NCBI GenBank assembly: GCA_947496065.1
Contig: CANMBF010000004.1
Span: 43,697 to 107,696, forward strand
DNA: 64,000 nt
From: Bacteroidota bacterium
GTDB lineage: Bacteria > Bacteroidota > Bacteroidia > NS11-12g > UBA955
Direction: 5' to 3'
Shown piece by piece: positions 8,328 to 16,609 of this stretch. Made by a program: the position numbers and the translations under genes. How positions within the stretch are numbered: position 1 is the first letter of the stretch; each line of letters opens with the position of its first letter. Below the pieces are notes generated by a model. That model had not been told where the DNA came from, did not search any database, and worked only from the letters and a program-made list of their open reading frames with translations.

Positions 8328-8849
8328 ATGAAAAATCGCAAATTCACGGCCATGGGTTTACTATTAGCCTTGCCAGTTGTTTTTCTTATTTATAGTTTTT
8401 GCCCAAGACAAGCAAACACCCAATTAAAAACACCAACAAAGGCACTTGCTGTCCTTGTAATGTATGGTCAGGGCGATACTTTTAACCTCACTAAATTTAA
8501 AGGCAGAATAGTGGTATTGAATTTTTGGGCTTCATGGAGCAAAGTCAGTCGAGCTGAAAATAAAAATCTAGTAAGAATTTATCAGAAATATAAAAACAAT
8601 AGCAAAGTTGTTTTTTACAGTGTTTCATTAGATACCGATGAGCAAAGTTGGAAGACTGCTATTGAGGAAGATGAGTGTGCATGGTTGAACCATTATTGTG
8701 ATTTTAAAAAATACAATTCTCCAGTTGCTATTGTATATAAAATAAAGACCATTCCAACCTTCTATTTATTCGATAAATTAGGCGTGGTTAATACGTCGGG
8801 TGCAAATGTTTCCGATATTGAAACCGCCATTGATGGTTTACTGAAATAA
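8328..8849 (+). CDS. Thioredoxin-fold (TlpA/ResA-like) exported protein lacking the CxxC
   Basis: 173 aa. An N-terminal hydrophobic segment (MGLLLALPVVFLIYSFCP) is a signal anchor or signal peptide; a Cys at residue 25 is not in a good lipobox. The fold is TlpA/ResA-like: FKGRIVVLNFWASW, then FYSVSLDTDEQSW, and the cis-proline motif TIPTFYLFD. The redox motif that should read WCxxC is instead WSKVS (Ser71-Lys-Val-Ser74), so disulfide exchange is not possible by the usual mechanism. It probably has a structural, chaperone or ligand-binding role. It lies between murA and grpE, 9 bp after murA. Confidence 0.82.
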   Translation: MKNRKFTAMGLLLALPVVFLIYSFCPRQANTQLKTPTKALAVLVMYGQGDTFNLTKFKGRIVVLNFWASWSKVSRAENKNLVRIYQKYKNNSKVVFYSVSLDTDEQSWKTAIEEDECAWLNHYCDFKKYNSPVAIVYKIKTIPTFYLFDKLGVVNTSGANVSDIETAIDGLLK

Positions 8850-8921
8850 AAATCCTTTGATTATATAAGTCATGTTGTCAGTTATCGTGGCTTGGCAATG
8901 TTTTTGACTGATAGGCTTCGT

Positions 8922-9449
8922 ATGAACAATGATCAACCTATTGACCAAAGTGAAGAAAACTTAGAGCCGACATCAGAAAATGCTGGCGAACCTAAAAATG
9001 AAGTTTCAGAACTTGACCAATTAAAATCCCAAGTTGCAGAGAGCAATGATAAATTCCTAAGATTGTATGCGGAGTTTGATAACTATAAACGCAGAACAAT
9101 GAAGGAAAGAGCCGAGCTATTGCAGATGGCGGGTAGAGAGGTAATTCTATCATTATTGCCAGTCGTCGATGATTTTGAAAGAGCCAAAAAGGCAGATGTT
9201 CAAGACATCGATATGTACAAAGAAGGTATTGATTTAATTCATCATAAATTTAATTCAATATTGTCTGCAAAAGGGCTAAAAGCAGTTGAATCCATTGGTC
9301 AAGTATTTAATGTTGACAAGCATGAGGCCATTACCAATATTCCTGCACCAAGTGAAGACTTGAAAGGTAAAGTAATGGATGAAACTGAAAAGGGTTATGA
9401 ATTGAATGGGCATGTGATACGTTTTGCTAAAGTTGTAGTTGGCGAATAA
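8922..9449 (+). CDS. grpE: Nucleotide exchange factor GrpE
   Basis: Cochaperone that releases ADP from DnaK. The start is uncertain: ATG at 8922 gives 175 aa, and an in-frame ATG at 8898 would add 8 residues. I prefer 8922 because it yields the acidic, low-complexity N-terminus ([19 protein letters not shown]) typical of GrpE. Next come a long coiled-coil helix ([26 protein letters not shown]) and the C-terminal beta domain ([30 protein letters not shown]). dnaJ follows 29 bp later; dnaK is not in this window. Just upstream there is a GTCATGTTGTCA...TTGGCA stretch that could belong to a heat-shock promoter, but I cannot assign it. Confidence 0.93.
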   Translation: MNNDQPIDQSEENLEPTSENAGEPKNEVSELDQLKSQVAESNDKFLRLYAEFDNYKRRTMKERAELLQMAGREVILSLLPVVDDFERAKKADVQDIDMYKEGIDLIHHKFNSILSAKGLKAVESIGQVFNVDKHEAITNIPAPSEDLKGKVMDETEKGYELNGHVIRFAKVVVGE

Positions 9450-9478
9450 TAAAAGTATTCAAATTAAATTTTAAAACA

Positions 9479-10606
9479 TTGGCAAAAAGAGATTATTACG
9501 AAATATTAGAGGTAACAAAAGCTGCCTCTGCAGATGAGATTAAGAAGGCTTATCGCAAGATGGCCATAAAATTCCATCCTGATAAAAATCCTAACAACAA
9601 GGAGGCAGAAGAAAAGTTTAAAGAAGCAGCCGAAGCTTATGAGATTTTGAGCGATGCTCAAAAGAAACAACGGTATGATCAATATGGACATGCTGGCGTT
9701 GGAGGTGCTTCAGGTGGAGGCTATGGTGGTGGTATGAACATGGATGACATCTTCAGTCAGTTTGGCGATATTTTTGGCGGTGGCGGAGGTTTTAGCGATT
9801 TCTTTGGCGGCAGTCAAGGTGGGCGCGGCGGACGTACCAGAGCCAATGTGGGTAGTAATATTCGCATTAAATTAAAACTAAATTTCTCCGATATTAAAAA
9901 TGGCGTTGAGAAAAAAATAAAATATAAAAAACAGGTCCTTGCCAAAGGCGTTACTTTCAAAGACTGTTCAACTTGCCGTGGTACTGGTCAAGTAGCCCGC
10001 ATAACCAATACCTTCTTAGGGCAAATGCAAACGGTATCGGCCTGCCCGACTTGTGGAGGCAGTGGCAAAATCATGAACAACCGTCCTACTGGCGCCAACG
10101 ACCAAGGTTTAGTATATGAGGAAATAGAAACAACTATTAAAATACCAGCAGGCGTGCAAGAAGGGATGCAATTATCAATAAATGGTAAGGGCAATGCAGC
10201 ACCAGGTGGCGGTATTGATGGCGACTTGTTAATATTGATTGAAGAAGATCAACATGCAGAATTAATAAGACAGGAGCACCATGTTATTTATAATTTAGTA
10301 ATCAGTGTGAGCGATGCCATTCTTGGTACTTCAGTGGAGGTGCCTACCATCGATGGGAAAGCTAAAATTACCATCGAACCAGGCACACAAAGCGGTAAGG
10401 TGTTGCGATTAAGGGGTAAAGGTTTTCCAGAAGTAAATGGTTACCATACGGGCGATCAATTGATTCAAATTCATATTTGGATTCCTAAAAAAGTATCAGC
10501 CGAAGAAACCGAGATGTTAAATAAATTGAATGAATCTGATCATTTTTCGCCTAAACATGCGAAGAAAGACAAAGGTTTTTTTGATAAAATGAAGGACTGG
10601 TTCTAA
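9479..10606 (+). CDS. dnaJ: Chaperone DnaJ with a reduced zinc domain (TTG start)
   Basis: Hsp40 cochaperone of DnaK, 375 aa. The frame begins with TTG at 9479, encoding the conserved [10 protein letters not shown]; no ATG is available in frame, so this is a real TTG start. J-domain residues 1-70 with HPD at 33-35, a Gly/Phe-rich linker about 72-118, then the substrate-binding domains. The zinc region normally has four CxxCxGxG motifs; here only two remain (CSTCRGTG at 163-170 and CPTCGGSG at 189-196). In position they match motifs 2 and 3, and motifs 1 and 4 are absent. The C-terminal domain ([60 protein letters not shown]) is intact. It forms an operon with grpE. Confidence 0.95.
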   Translation: MAKRDYYEILEVTKAASADEIKKAYRKMAIKFHPDKNPNNKEAEEKFKEAAEAYEILSDAQKKQRYDQYGHAGVGGASGGGYGGGMNMDDIFSQFGDIFGGGGGFSDFFGGSQGGRGGRTRANVGSNIRIKLKLNFSDIKNGVEKKIKYKKQVLAKGVTFKDCSTCRGTGQVARITNTFLGQMQTVSACPTCGGSGKIMNNRPTGANDQGLVYEEIETTIKIPAGVQEGMQLSINGKGNAAPGGGIDGDLLILIEEDQHAELIRQEHHVIYNLVISVSDAILGTSVEVPTIDGKAKITIEPGTQSGKVLRLRGKGFPEVNGYHTGDQLIQIHIWIPKKVSAEETEMLNKLNESDHFSPKHAKKDKGFFDKMKDWF

Positions 10607-10622
10607 GTTTGTTTTATAGGCC

Positions 10623-10630
10623 TATATTTG
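10623..10630 (+). promoter_or_regulatory. Isolated TATATTTG element in the dnaJ-ltaE spacer
   Basis: This matches the -7 consensus TAnnTTTG but lies about 300 bp upstream of the next start. If used, it would give a long leader containing the hairpin at 10802-10836. Confidence 0.25.
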
Positions 10631-10801
10631 TTATTTGCTAAATAAGCTAATAGATTACCTGTCTTTTCTATCAGCGGTAGTTTGCTTTTCGTATTACATA
10701 TTGTTGGGTATGTCTATTCCATTTGTTTAAGAGCATAAAACCTTAATTTTATGAAAATAATAAGCACTCAAATAGTCTCCAATACACGCTGAAACAGATA
10801 G

Positions 10802-10836
10802 ATTAGAGAAGTTTTTAAAGTGAAACCTTCTCTAAT
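10802..10836. terminator. Perfect 10-bp hairpin in the dnaJ-ltaE spacer
   Basis: ATTAGAGAAG (10802-10811) pairs exactly with CTTCTCTAAT (10827-10836); a further TTT/AAA pairing extends the stem past one mismatch. No T-tract follows on the + strand, so it could be a terminator, an attenuator or a processing site. The rest of the 320-bp spacer (10607-10926) shows no coding potential. Confidence 0.5.
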
Positions 10837-10926
10837 AAATAAGTTAGTGGTAATGTTGTAAAACAAAACGGTAAAGAAAAGAAACATATTTTAATTTAAA
10901 TTTAACTTACACAAAACGATAAAATT

Positions 10927-11967
10927 ATGAATAAAGGATTTGCAAGTGATAATTATGCAGGTGTACTGCCTGAAATGCTTAAAGCAATAGTAGAAGCAAA
11001 TAAACTGCATCAAAAATCTTATGGATATGATGAATTTACAAAATTAGCAAAGCAAGAATTTGAAAACCATTTTGGCGAAAATCTTGATGTTACCTTTGTA
11101 TTTAATGGTACAGGAGCAAATGTTTTGGGTATTGGAAATGTAACTCAATCCTTTAATGCTGTGCTTTGTGCAGACACATCACATTTATGCGTTGATGAAT
11201 CAACTGCTCCAGAAACTTTCACTGGTTGTAGATATATTCCATTGAAAACAAATGAATTTGGAAAAATAGATGCTGAAACAATTTCAAATGCAATTATTAG
11301 GAAAAATGATGAACATTACCCACAAATAAAAGTATTATCGCTGACTCAACCCACAGAATACGGAACTTTATATACCTTGCAAGAGCTTAAAGAAATAAAT
11401 AAAATACTCAAAGAACATGATATTGTTTTTCATATGGATGGTGCTAGAATTTTCAACGCAATCGTAAGTTTAGGATGTACTTTAAAAGAAATGTCAAAAG
11501 ATGTAGGCGTAGATGTACTCTCGGTAGGAGGTACAAAAGTTGGACTTTTGTATGGTGAGGCTATCGTATTTTTTAACAAATCTTTGTCTCAAAATTTAAA
11601 ATTTAGACAGAAACAAAGTATGCAACTACCTTCAAAAATGCGATTTATTTCAGCGCAATTTCATCATCTCCTTAAAGATGAACTTTGGAAGAAATCAGCA
11701 GCACATGCCAATGAAATGGCAACAAGATTGTACAATGGCGTAAAGGATATTGAAAATATAAAGATAACCAAACCTGTTCAAGCAAATGCTGTATTTGTAG
11801 AAATTCCAAGTGAATGGAATGAAACACTAATGAAAGTAAGTCCTTTTTATGTATGGAATGAAAATACAAATGAAGTGCGTTGGATGACAGCTTTTGATAC
11901 TAATGAAACTGAAGTTGATAATTTTGTGGAAATAATTAAGACTCTTAAAATAAACAGATACGATTAA
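10927..11967 (+). CDS. ltaE: Low-specificity L-threonine aldolase (beta-eliminating lyase family)
   Basis: PLP enzyme that cleaves L-threonine or allo-threonine to glycine and acetaldehyde. 346 aa, normal length. Seen: GFASDNYAGVLPEML at the N-terminus, FNGTGANVLGIGNV (cofactor phosphate site), FHMDGARIFNA (Asp171 for the pyridine N), SVGGTKVGLLYGEA (Schiff-base Lys204) and the C-terminal EVRWMTAFDTNETEVD. The start ATG gives a standard N-terminus. It is flanked on both sides by non-coding, hairpin-containing spacers and is the first gene of an accessory-looking segment. Confidence 0.93.
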   Translation: MNKGFASDNYAGVLPEMLKAIVEANKLHQKSYGYDEFTKLAKQEFENHFGENLDVTFVFNGTGANVLGIGNVTQSFNAVLCADTSHLCVDESTAPETFTGCRYIPLKTNEFGKIDAETISNAIIRKNDEHYPQIKVLSLTQPTEYGTLYTLQELKEINKILKEHDIVFHMDGARIFNAIVSLGCTLKEMSKDVGVDVLSVGGTKVGLLYGEAIVFFNKSLSQNLKFRQKQSMQLPSKMRFISAQFHHLLKDELWKKSAAHANEMATRLYNGVKDIENIKITKPVQANAVFVEIPSEWNETLMKVSPFYVWNENTNEVRWMTAFDTNETEVDNFVEIIKTLKINRYD

Positions 11968-12011
11968 AATGAAACTTTAAGAATGTTTAATCGTGTAAAG
12001 AAAAAACACTA

Positions 12012-12047
12012 CCACAAACAGCCGTTTCACGAAATTGCGGGGTTTGG
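12012..12047. repeat. Hairpin element after ltaE
   Basis: CCACAAAC-AGCCG (12012-12024) pairs with CGGGGTTTGG (12038-12047) around TTTCACGAAATTG. It is GC-richer than its surroundings and lies between two unrelated genes. It could be a terminator-like or mobile intergenic element, and is possibly related to the palindromes at 12770 and 12950. Confidence 0.4.
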
Positions 12048-12087
12048 AATTTATCAGAATTGATAATTTATGAATCTATATTTTGTC

Positions 12088-12095
12088 TATATTTG
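12088..12095 (+). promoter_or_regulatory. Putative -7 promoter element (TATATTTG)
   Basis: Exact TAnnTTTG match, 48 bp upstream of the ATG at 12144. A TTG at 12060-12062 is the nearest possible -33 but is spaced a little too far. Confidence 0.45.
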
Positions 12096-12143
12096 TAATC
12101 AATAGTGTTGAAAATTAACAACTTATTGAAGCGTCGACACGTT

Positions 12144-12653
12144 ATGCCCAAGCTTAAAATGACTACATATTTAACCGTAAGCATTCTAACAGTTTTGTTT
12201 GCCCTTTCAGCAAAAGGACAAATTAACGACAACGACAAACGACAACAAGTTTTAGAAAAAGGAATCGTTGACAGTTTATTTATTTATGGAAAATGGACTG
12301 AAGGAGGACAAACCGAAACGCATTTGAAATATTTGGGACAAGTGACGACCGCAGACGGACGAATTTTTAAGATTATGAATTCTTGCTGGTTTTGGGGCCT
12401 TTCGCATCGAGCGACAAGTTGGATATTAATTTTTAACGACAAAAATGAATACGTTGGAAATTATGGATTAGCAATGACTTGTGACCTGCCGGACAAATTA
12501 GAAAACGGAAAACTGATTTTTGCGAATAATGATAATGAAGACTGCGATAAAAAACTTATAACGAAAATAAACTTTACGAAAGTACTTCCAAAAGAAATAG
12601 TTATCAAATGCAAAAACGAATATTGCGCCAGTTACCCATTTTCAGTAGAATAA
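12144..12653 (+). CDS. Small secreted protein of unknown function
   Basis: 169 aa from the ATG at 12144; another ATG lies at 12159, and the frame is open upstream to a GTG at 12105. The N-terminus (MTTYLTVSILTVLFALSAKGQ) is a clean signal peptide ending in AKG-Q. The mature part is about 145 aa with five cysteines (SCWFWG, MTCDLP, EDCDKK, IKCKNEYCASYP), probably disulfide-bonded in the periplasm or outside. Blocks such as LKYLGQVTTADGRIFKIMNSCWFWG and SWILIFNDKNEYVGNY suggest a beta sandwich. I do not recognise a family. It lies alone between structured spacers, which fits a cassette-like gene. Confidence 0.75.
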   Translation: MPKLKMTTYLTVSILTVLFALSAKGQINDNDKRQQVLEKGIVDSLFIYGKWTEGGQTETHLKYLGQVTTADGRIFKIMNSCWFWGLSHRATSWILIFNDKNEYVGNYGLAMTCDLPDKLENGKLIFANNDNEDCDKKLITKINFTKVLPKEIVIKCKNEYCASYPFSVE

Positions 12654-12704
12654 AGAAATTTTTTGTATCCTACAGGCTACACGCAATGTGCAATTTGTGC
12701 AACC

Positions 12705-12756
12705 TGCAAATACAATTTGAAAGGTTCGCTTCGCGCAAATTATTTTGTATTTGCAA
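12705..12756. repeat. Inverted repeat TGCAAATACAA
   Basis: TGCAAATACAA just before position 12715 is matched by TTGTATTTGCA ending near 12755, with ATTTG/CAAAT repeats inside the loop. It is a large hairpin in the spacer between the small secreted gene and the attC-like palindrome. Confidence 0.5.
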
Positions 12757-12769
12757 CATAGTTCAGCAC

Positions 12770-12845
12770 ATTTAATAAAGGGTTTCGGTTAAGGCAGTTT
12801 TGTGGCTTTTAAGCCGCACTGCTTGTAACCTTTAAAACGTTAAAT
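12770..12845. repeat. attC-like imperfect palindrome 1 (76 bp)
   Basis: Outer arms ATTTAAT (12770-12776) and GTTAAAT (12839-12845). The right arm fits the integron R' box GTTRRRY exactly; the left differs from RYYYAAC in one base. Inner stems GGTTA/TAACC, GCAGT/ACTGC and GTGGCTT/AAGCCGC form a long folded arm. Its size is within the known attC range. No integrase is visible nearby, so this is a structural resemblance only. Confidence 0.4.
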
Positions 12846-12949
12846 CAAACATTAGACTTAATGTAGAACAAAGTTCAAATATCCTGAAAATTAAAGATAT
12901 GTCTAATTATATACAGGTATTAATGAAAAGGAATTCTTAAGAACGATTG

Positions 12950-13071
12950 CTAACAAAGGGCTTGCCGAAAGCGACCAATGTATTCGACTAAACTTGCGTT
13001 AACTTACGTATCTTTGGATTTTCGGGACGGCTTTGGAAGTCGCCTTCGCAAGCCCTCTGAACGAACGTTAG
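12950..13071. repeat. attC-like imperfect palindrome 2 (122 bp)
   Basis: Outer CTAAC (12950-12954) and GTTAG (13067-13071). The inner arm AGGGCTTGCCGAAAGCGAC (12957-12975) pairs with a matching arm around 13039-13056 with one bulged base and one mismatch. A central loop of about 60 bp remains. An extrahelical base on one arm and CTAAC/GTTAG termini recall attC sites. It is immediately followed by the histidine-kinase gene. Confidence 0.45.
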
Positions 13072-13135
13072 AAGCCATGCTAAAATTTAGCGGTAACAGA
13101 TAGTTCAAGTCTCAAAAACAAACTTTGCAATTGAA

Positions 13136-14563
13136 ATGAAAAACAAAACGAAGGAAGAACTCATCATTGAGTTGATGGAATTACGACAAAAGAACATTTC
13201 TTTAAAGTCTTTAAAAGATAAGCACGTAGCTGAATTGAGCAATGCGGATAAAAATCTTGCGTTTCAAAACAGAGAGAAAGAAAAGCGGGCAGATGAGTTG
13301 GGTCTGGCTAACAAAGAACTCGCCTTTCAAAACGAGGAGAAAGAAAAGCGGGCAGATGAATTAATCATAGCGAATAAAGAACTTGCCTATCAAAATGAGC
13401 AAAAAGAAAAACGTTTAGCTGAATTGGTCCTTGCGGATAAAGAACTTGTTTTTCAAAATAGAGAGAAAGAAAAGCGGGCAGATGAGTTAGGTCTTGCCAA
13501 TAAAGAACTCGCCTTTCAAAACGAGGAGAAAGAAAAGCGGGCAGATGAATTAATCATAGCGAATAAAGAACTTGCCTACCAAAATGAGCAGAAAGAAAAA
13601 CGTTTAGCTGAATTGATTATAGCGGATAAAGAACTTGTTTTTCAAAGCAGAGAGAAAGAGAAGCGGGCAGATGAATTAATCATTGCGAATAGAGAACTGG
13701 CCTACCAAAATGAGCAGAAAGAGAAACGGGCAGATGAATTAATTATTGCAAATAAAGAACTTGCCTACGAAAACGAACAGAAAGAAAAACGGGCGGCAGA
13801 ACTTGTAATCATCAACAATGAACTTCATCAATTAATTCAATTAAACAAAGACAAAGACAAATTCTTCTCGATCATTGCGCATGATCTGAGAGCCCCGTTC
13901 AATGCTATTGTTGGTATTGGTGAAATTCTCAAAGCACAGATCAGGAAAAAGGAGTTTGAAGAGATTGAGGAGCTTGCCAATATGATATCTCAGTCGTCTA
14001 ATAAGGCAATGGATTTGTTGATGAGCCTAATGGCATGGGCGCAATCGCAATCCGGCAGAATGGACTTTAAAATGGAATACTTCAATATAGTAACCCTTAT
14101 TGACGAAGTGACGTTTTTATTTATTGACATAACAAAGCAAAAACGTATCCTCGTTTCATGTTCATTGCCTCAAAGTATTCAGGTAAATGCTGATAAAGAA
14201 ATGATAAGTACAGTATTGAGAAATTTGATTTCAAATGCTATAAAATTTACACAGCCTGAAGGAAAGATTGTCGTTTCATTAGTGGCCAAACAAGACGAAT
14301 TAATTTTTTCCGTAAGCGATACGGGCGTTGGGATATCAAAAGCGGGAATCGATAAATTATTTAAAATAAGTACTAGTTTTTCGACACCGGGTACGCTCAA
14401 TGAAAAGGGATCAGGATTGGGTTTGGTTCTCTGCAAAGAGTTTATAGAAAAAAACAAAGGAAAAATTTGGGTGGATGATAGGGTTGGAATCGGGACGACA
14501 ATTTGCTTTTCATTGCCATTAAATATGGAGGGTGGACTAGGTATTGATGAATCAAAGCCATGA
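13136..14563 (+). CDS. Cytosolic sensor histidine kinase with 21-residue coiled-coil tandem repeats
   Basis: 475 aa with no signal peptide or membrane segment. Residues 45-232 consist of nine 21-residue units (consensus NEQKEKRADELIIANKELAYQ with variants), and a partial unit precedes them. 21 residues equal exactly three heptads, so the block should form one long coiled coil. It is followed by HisKA (FFSIIAHDLRAPF, phospho-accepting His249) and a HATPase_c domain with N-box NLISNAIKFTQ, G1 DTGVGIS and G2 GSGLGLVLCKEF. No receiver domain or adjacent response regulator is present, so it is an orphan kinase. The input may be protein-protein contact through the coil. The gene lies directly after attC-like palindrome 2. 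Confidence 0.92.
   Translation: MKNKTKEELIIELMELRQKNISLKSLKDKHVAELSNADKNLAFQNREKEKRADELGLANKELAFQNEEKEKRADELIIANKELAYQNEQKEKRLAELVLADKELVFQNREKEKRADELGLANKELAFQNEEKEKRADELIIANKELAYQNEQKEKRLAELIIADKELVFQSREKEKRADELIIANRELAYQNEQKEKRADELIIANKELAYENEQKEKRAAELVIINNELHQLIQLNKDKDKFFSIIAHDLRAPFNAIVGIGEILKAQIRKKEFEEIEELANMISQSSNKAMDLLMSLMAWAQSQSGRMDFKMEYFNIVTLIDEVTFLFIDITKQKRILVSCSLPQSIQVNADKEMISTVLRNLISNAIKFTQPEGKIVVSLVAKQDELIFSVSDTGVGISKAGIDKLFKISTSFSTPGTLNEKGSGLGLVLCKEFIEKNKGKIWVDDRVGIGTTICFSLPLNMEGGLGIDESKP
13268..13831 (+). repeat. 63-bp in-frame tandem repeat array (about 9 units)
   Basis: Nine copies of a 63-bp unit inside the histidine-kinase gene. A higher-order pattern is visible: units 1-3 and units 4-6 encode nearly the same 63 residues, so the array grew by duplicating a 189-bp block. 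Every step is a multiple of 63 bp and preserves the frame. Confidence 0.9.
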
Positions 14564-14744
14564 TTTCTTAGGAATAGAATTTGATTTTTTAATAAACGTA
14601 CAGCTGGCAAATGATTGAGTTTTCCAAAAAACCGCCATCGCAAAGCCGCATTCTGATGAATCGGTAGTTACTTTTCACATTTTTTTTATTCAATGATGCG
14701 CAATTTTAAATAGCGTAATTTCATCTAGCATTAAGCGCTAAGCA

Positions 14745-15095
14745 TCAAGCTTCTGTGCCGTATGGTTTTTCCATCACCAAATAACAGCCATACAAGGCAA
14801 CTAAAGCCGATGCACTAGTAAGTATATACATCAAAAATCCGCGAAATGCTGGAATTAAATCGACTATGGTTAATACGCAGGCGATTAATCCAACAAAACC
14901 GCCCATGCCCATCAAAAGCCAACCAAGACTGCATCGTTTCGTTAAACGGTAAAGGACGTATTGGTCCCAAAGTGTTATAATGTCTTCGGCATTTAAACCT
15001 TGATTTTCTAATTCCGCCATCGCTAATGATTTTGAAATTTTGTTTTGCTGCCACCTTCGGAACAGCATTTCAGTATTTGTATACATTGGTACCAT
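14745..15095 (-). CDS. Small two-TM membrane protein of unknown function
   Basis: 116 aa. The N-terminal half is soluble and helical (FRRWQQNKISKSLAMAELEN, then AEDIITLWDQYVLYRLTKRC). It is followed by two hydrophobic segments (LGWLLMGMGGFVGLIACVLTI and FLMYILTSASALVALYGCYLV), giving an inner-membrane hairpin with cytosolic N- and C-termini. A second ATG three codons in is possible. I know no family. It converges with the histidine kinase and lies downstream of the efflux operon's terminator, so it has its own promoter. Confidence 0.7.
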   Translation of the reverse strand: MVPMYTNTEMLFRRWQQNKISKSLAMAELENQGLNAEDIITLWDQYVLYRLTKRCSLGWLLMGMGGFVGLIACVLTIVDLIPAFRGFLMYILTSASALVALYGCYLVMEKPYGTEA

Positions 15096-15258
15096 AGGAG
15101 AAATATGAACGAAGTAAGTGAAAATAAAAACGCAAAAAAAATAACAGAAGGTTTTTTTGCAGTCTTTTTTTAGTGTATTGTTTTAAAAGCCATAAAGTTG
15201 TTTTATAAAACAATTGACTTGTACATCTTCTTTTAAAAGCATTAAAAAAGGAAAACAA

Positions 15259-15292
15259 AAAAGCCCCATCATTTTTAAAATATGGGGCTTTT
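15259..15292 (-). terminator. Terminator of the HlyD/TolC operon
   Basis: AAAAGCCCCAT (15259-15269) and ATGGGGCTTTT (15282-15292) form an 11-bp stem. Read on the - strand it ends in a T-rich tract (complement of the A-run at 15250-15260). It is 20 bp past the HlyD stop and could also work on the + strand. Confidence 0.88.
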
Positions 15293-15312
15293 GAATCCTA
15301 TATATAAACCTG

Positions 15313-16605
15313 CTATTTCTTGTCTGTTATTTCGTAAAGCTTTTCTTTTTCTACTACCTGTACAGTTCCTCCATCAATCAATTTATTGTTAATGGCTTCG
15401 AAGGGCGCTGATACTATCACTTCGCCTGGTTTTAAACCTTCTATTATTTTAATGTACTTGGTATCCTGAATGCCTGTTTTAACAGCGCGTTTTACTACTT
15501 TGTTTTTTATCACAACAAATACCACTTCTTCTTTCTCAGTTAAATTGTCTTTTTTCTCTTTCAATGTAACTGAAGCGACTGGTACCGCTAAGACATTTTT
15601 TTCTGTTTTTGTGTAGACATGCACACTTGCGCTCATTCCCGGTCGGAATGGCATTCTGCCTTCGTTTTCATCCATTATTGCTTGGTAGGATTCTTTAATA
15701 ATCAATATTTTTACTTCGTATTTGGTAACTTGATCAGTAGAAAGAGAAGCCGCCGAACTATTCTTTGCACTATTGGCGACTTGTGTAACCACACCTTTAA
15801 AAATTTTGCCTTGGTATGCATCTACTTCAATGCCTGCAGTATCACCATTTTTTATTCGCACAATATCATTCTCATTCACATCAACCCTTACTTCCATTCT
15901 GCTCAAATCTGAAATGCGCATCATTTCGGTACCCGCCATTTGAGCCGTTCCAACGACGCGTTCACCTTTCTTAGAATTCAAGCCTGTGATCACACCATCT
16001 GCTGGCGCTAATACCGTGGTTCTGTTATAATTTTTACCAGCTTGTTGCACCCCGGCTTCAACCGATTGGGTGTTATACATCGACGCTAAAGTTTGCTTTT
16101 CGGCCGCTTCCAATTCAGCTTTTGACATACTGTACTGCGCTTCTGAATTGTCGAATTCTTGTTGGCTAATTACTTTTTCGTCAAATAATTTTTTCTGGCG
16201 TTCGAAATTTTTTCTTTGCATTTCAACATTCGCTTTGGTGCGGGTTAATTGCGCTTGAACATTCGAAGAATTAGCCTTTGCATTGTTTAAGCCGGCTTTG
16301 GCTTGGTCGAGCTGCGACTGGTATAAATCAGGATTGATTCTTACCAATAACTGCCCCTTTTTAACTGTATCGCCTTCTTGTACATATAAGTCAATTATTT
16401 CACCAGAAACATCCGGGCTAATCTTTACTTCGCTCTCTGGATAAATGGTGCCGCTTGCACTTACTTCTTCAATAATATTTTGGTTGGCCACTTTTTCTAC
16501 AGCGACTTTAATACCCATGTTTTTTTTGCCCGAGAGCATCATAAAAATAAGGCTGATTAATACAATGGCCGAAATGCCTATGATTATTTTTTTCTTTTTT
16601 GACAT
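15313..16605 (-). CDS. Efflux periplasmic adaptor subunit (HlyD/MacA family)
   Basis: 430 aa. One N-terminal membrane anchor (IIIGISAIVLISLIFMMLSG), then a biotinyl-lipoyl-like half motif (SPDVSGEIIDLYVQEGDTVKKGQLLVRI), a long alpha-helical hairpin (about residues 95-190), the second lipoyl half (RTTVLAPADGVITGLNSKKGERV), a beta-barrel domain and a membrane-proximal domain (VLAVPVASVTLKEK). This is the membrane-fusion protein of a tripartite exporter, closest in style to MacA-type adaptors paired with ABC transporters. It lies 4 bp downstream of the TolC gene. No inner-membrane pump gene is adjacent. Confidence 0.93.
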   Translation of the reverse strand: MSKKKKIIIGISAIVLISLIFMMLSGKKNMGIKVAVEKVANQNIIEEVSASGTIYPESEVKISPDVSGEIIDLYVQEGDTVKKGQLLVRINPDLYQSQLDQAKAGLNNAKANSSNVQAQLTRTKANVEMQRKNFERQKKLFDEKVISQQEFDNSEAQYSMSKAELEAAEKQTLASMYNTQSVEAGVQQAGKNYNRTTVLAPADGVITGLNSKKGERVVGTAQMAGTEMMRISDLSRMEVRVDVNENDIVRIKNGDTAGIEVDAYQGKIFKGVVTQVANSAKNSSAASLSTDQVTKYEVKILIIKESYQAIMDENEGRMPFRPGMSASVHVYTKTEKNVLAVPVASVTLKEKKDNLTEKEEVVFVVIKNKVVKRAVKTGIQDTKYIKIIEGLKPGEVIVSAPFEAINNKLIDGGTVQVVEKEKLYEITDKK

Positions 16606-16609
16606 AATT

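Noticed and set aside
8871..8907. Possible sigma-54 promoter before grpE (TTGGC...TTGA)
   Set aside because: The GG-to-GC spacing is one base too long and the -12 GC is replaced by GA; the GTCA/TTGGCA words there do not form a clean known heat-shock operator.
14597..14611. 13-base word TACAGCTGGCAAA shared with position 26169
   Set aside because: In 64 kb many 13-mers are expected to recur by chance, and the flanks do not match.
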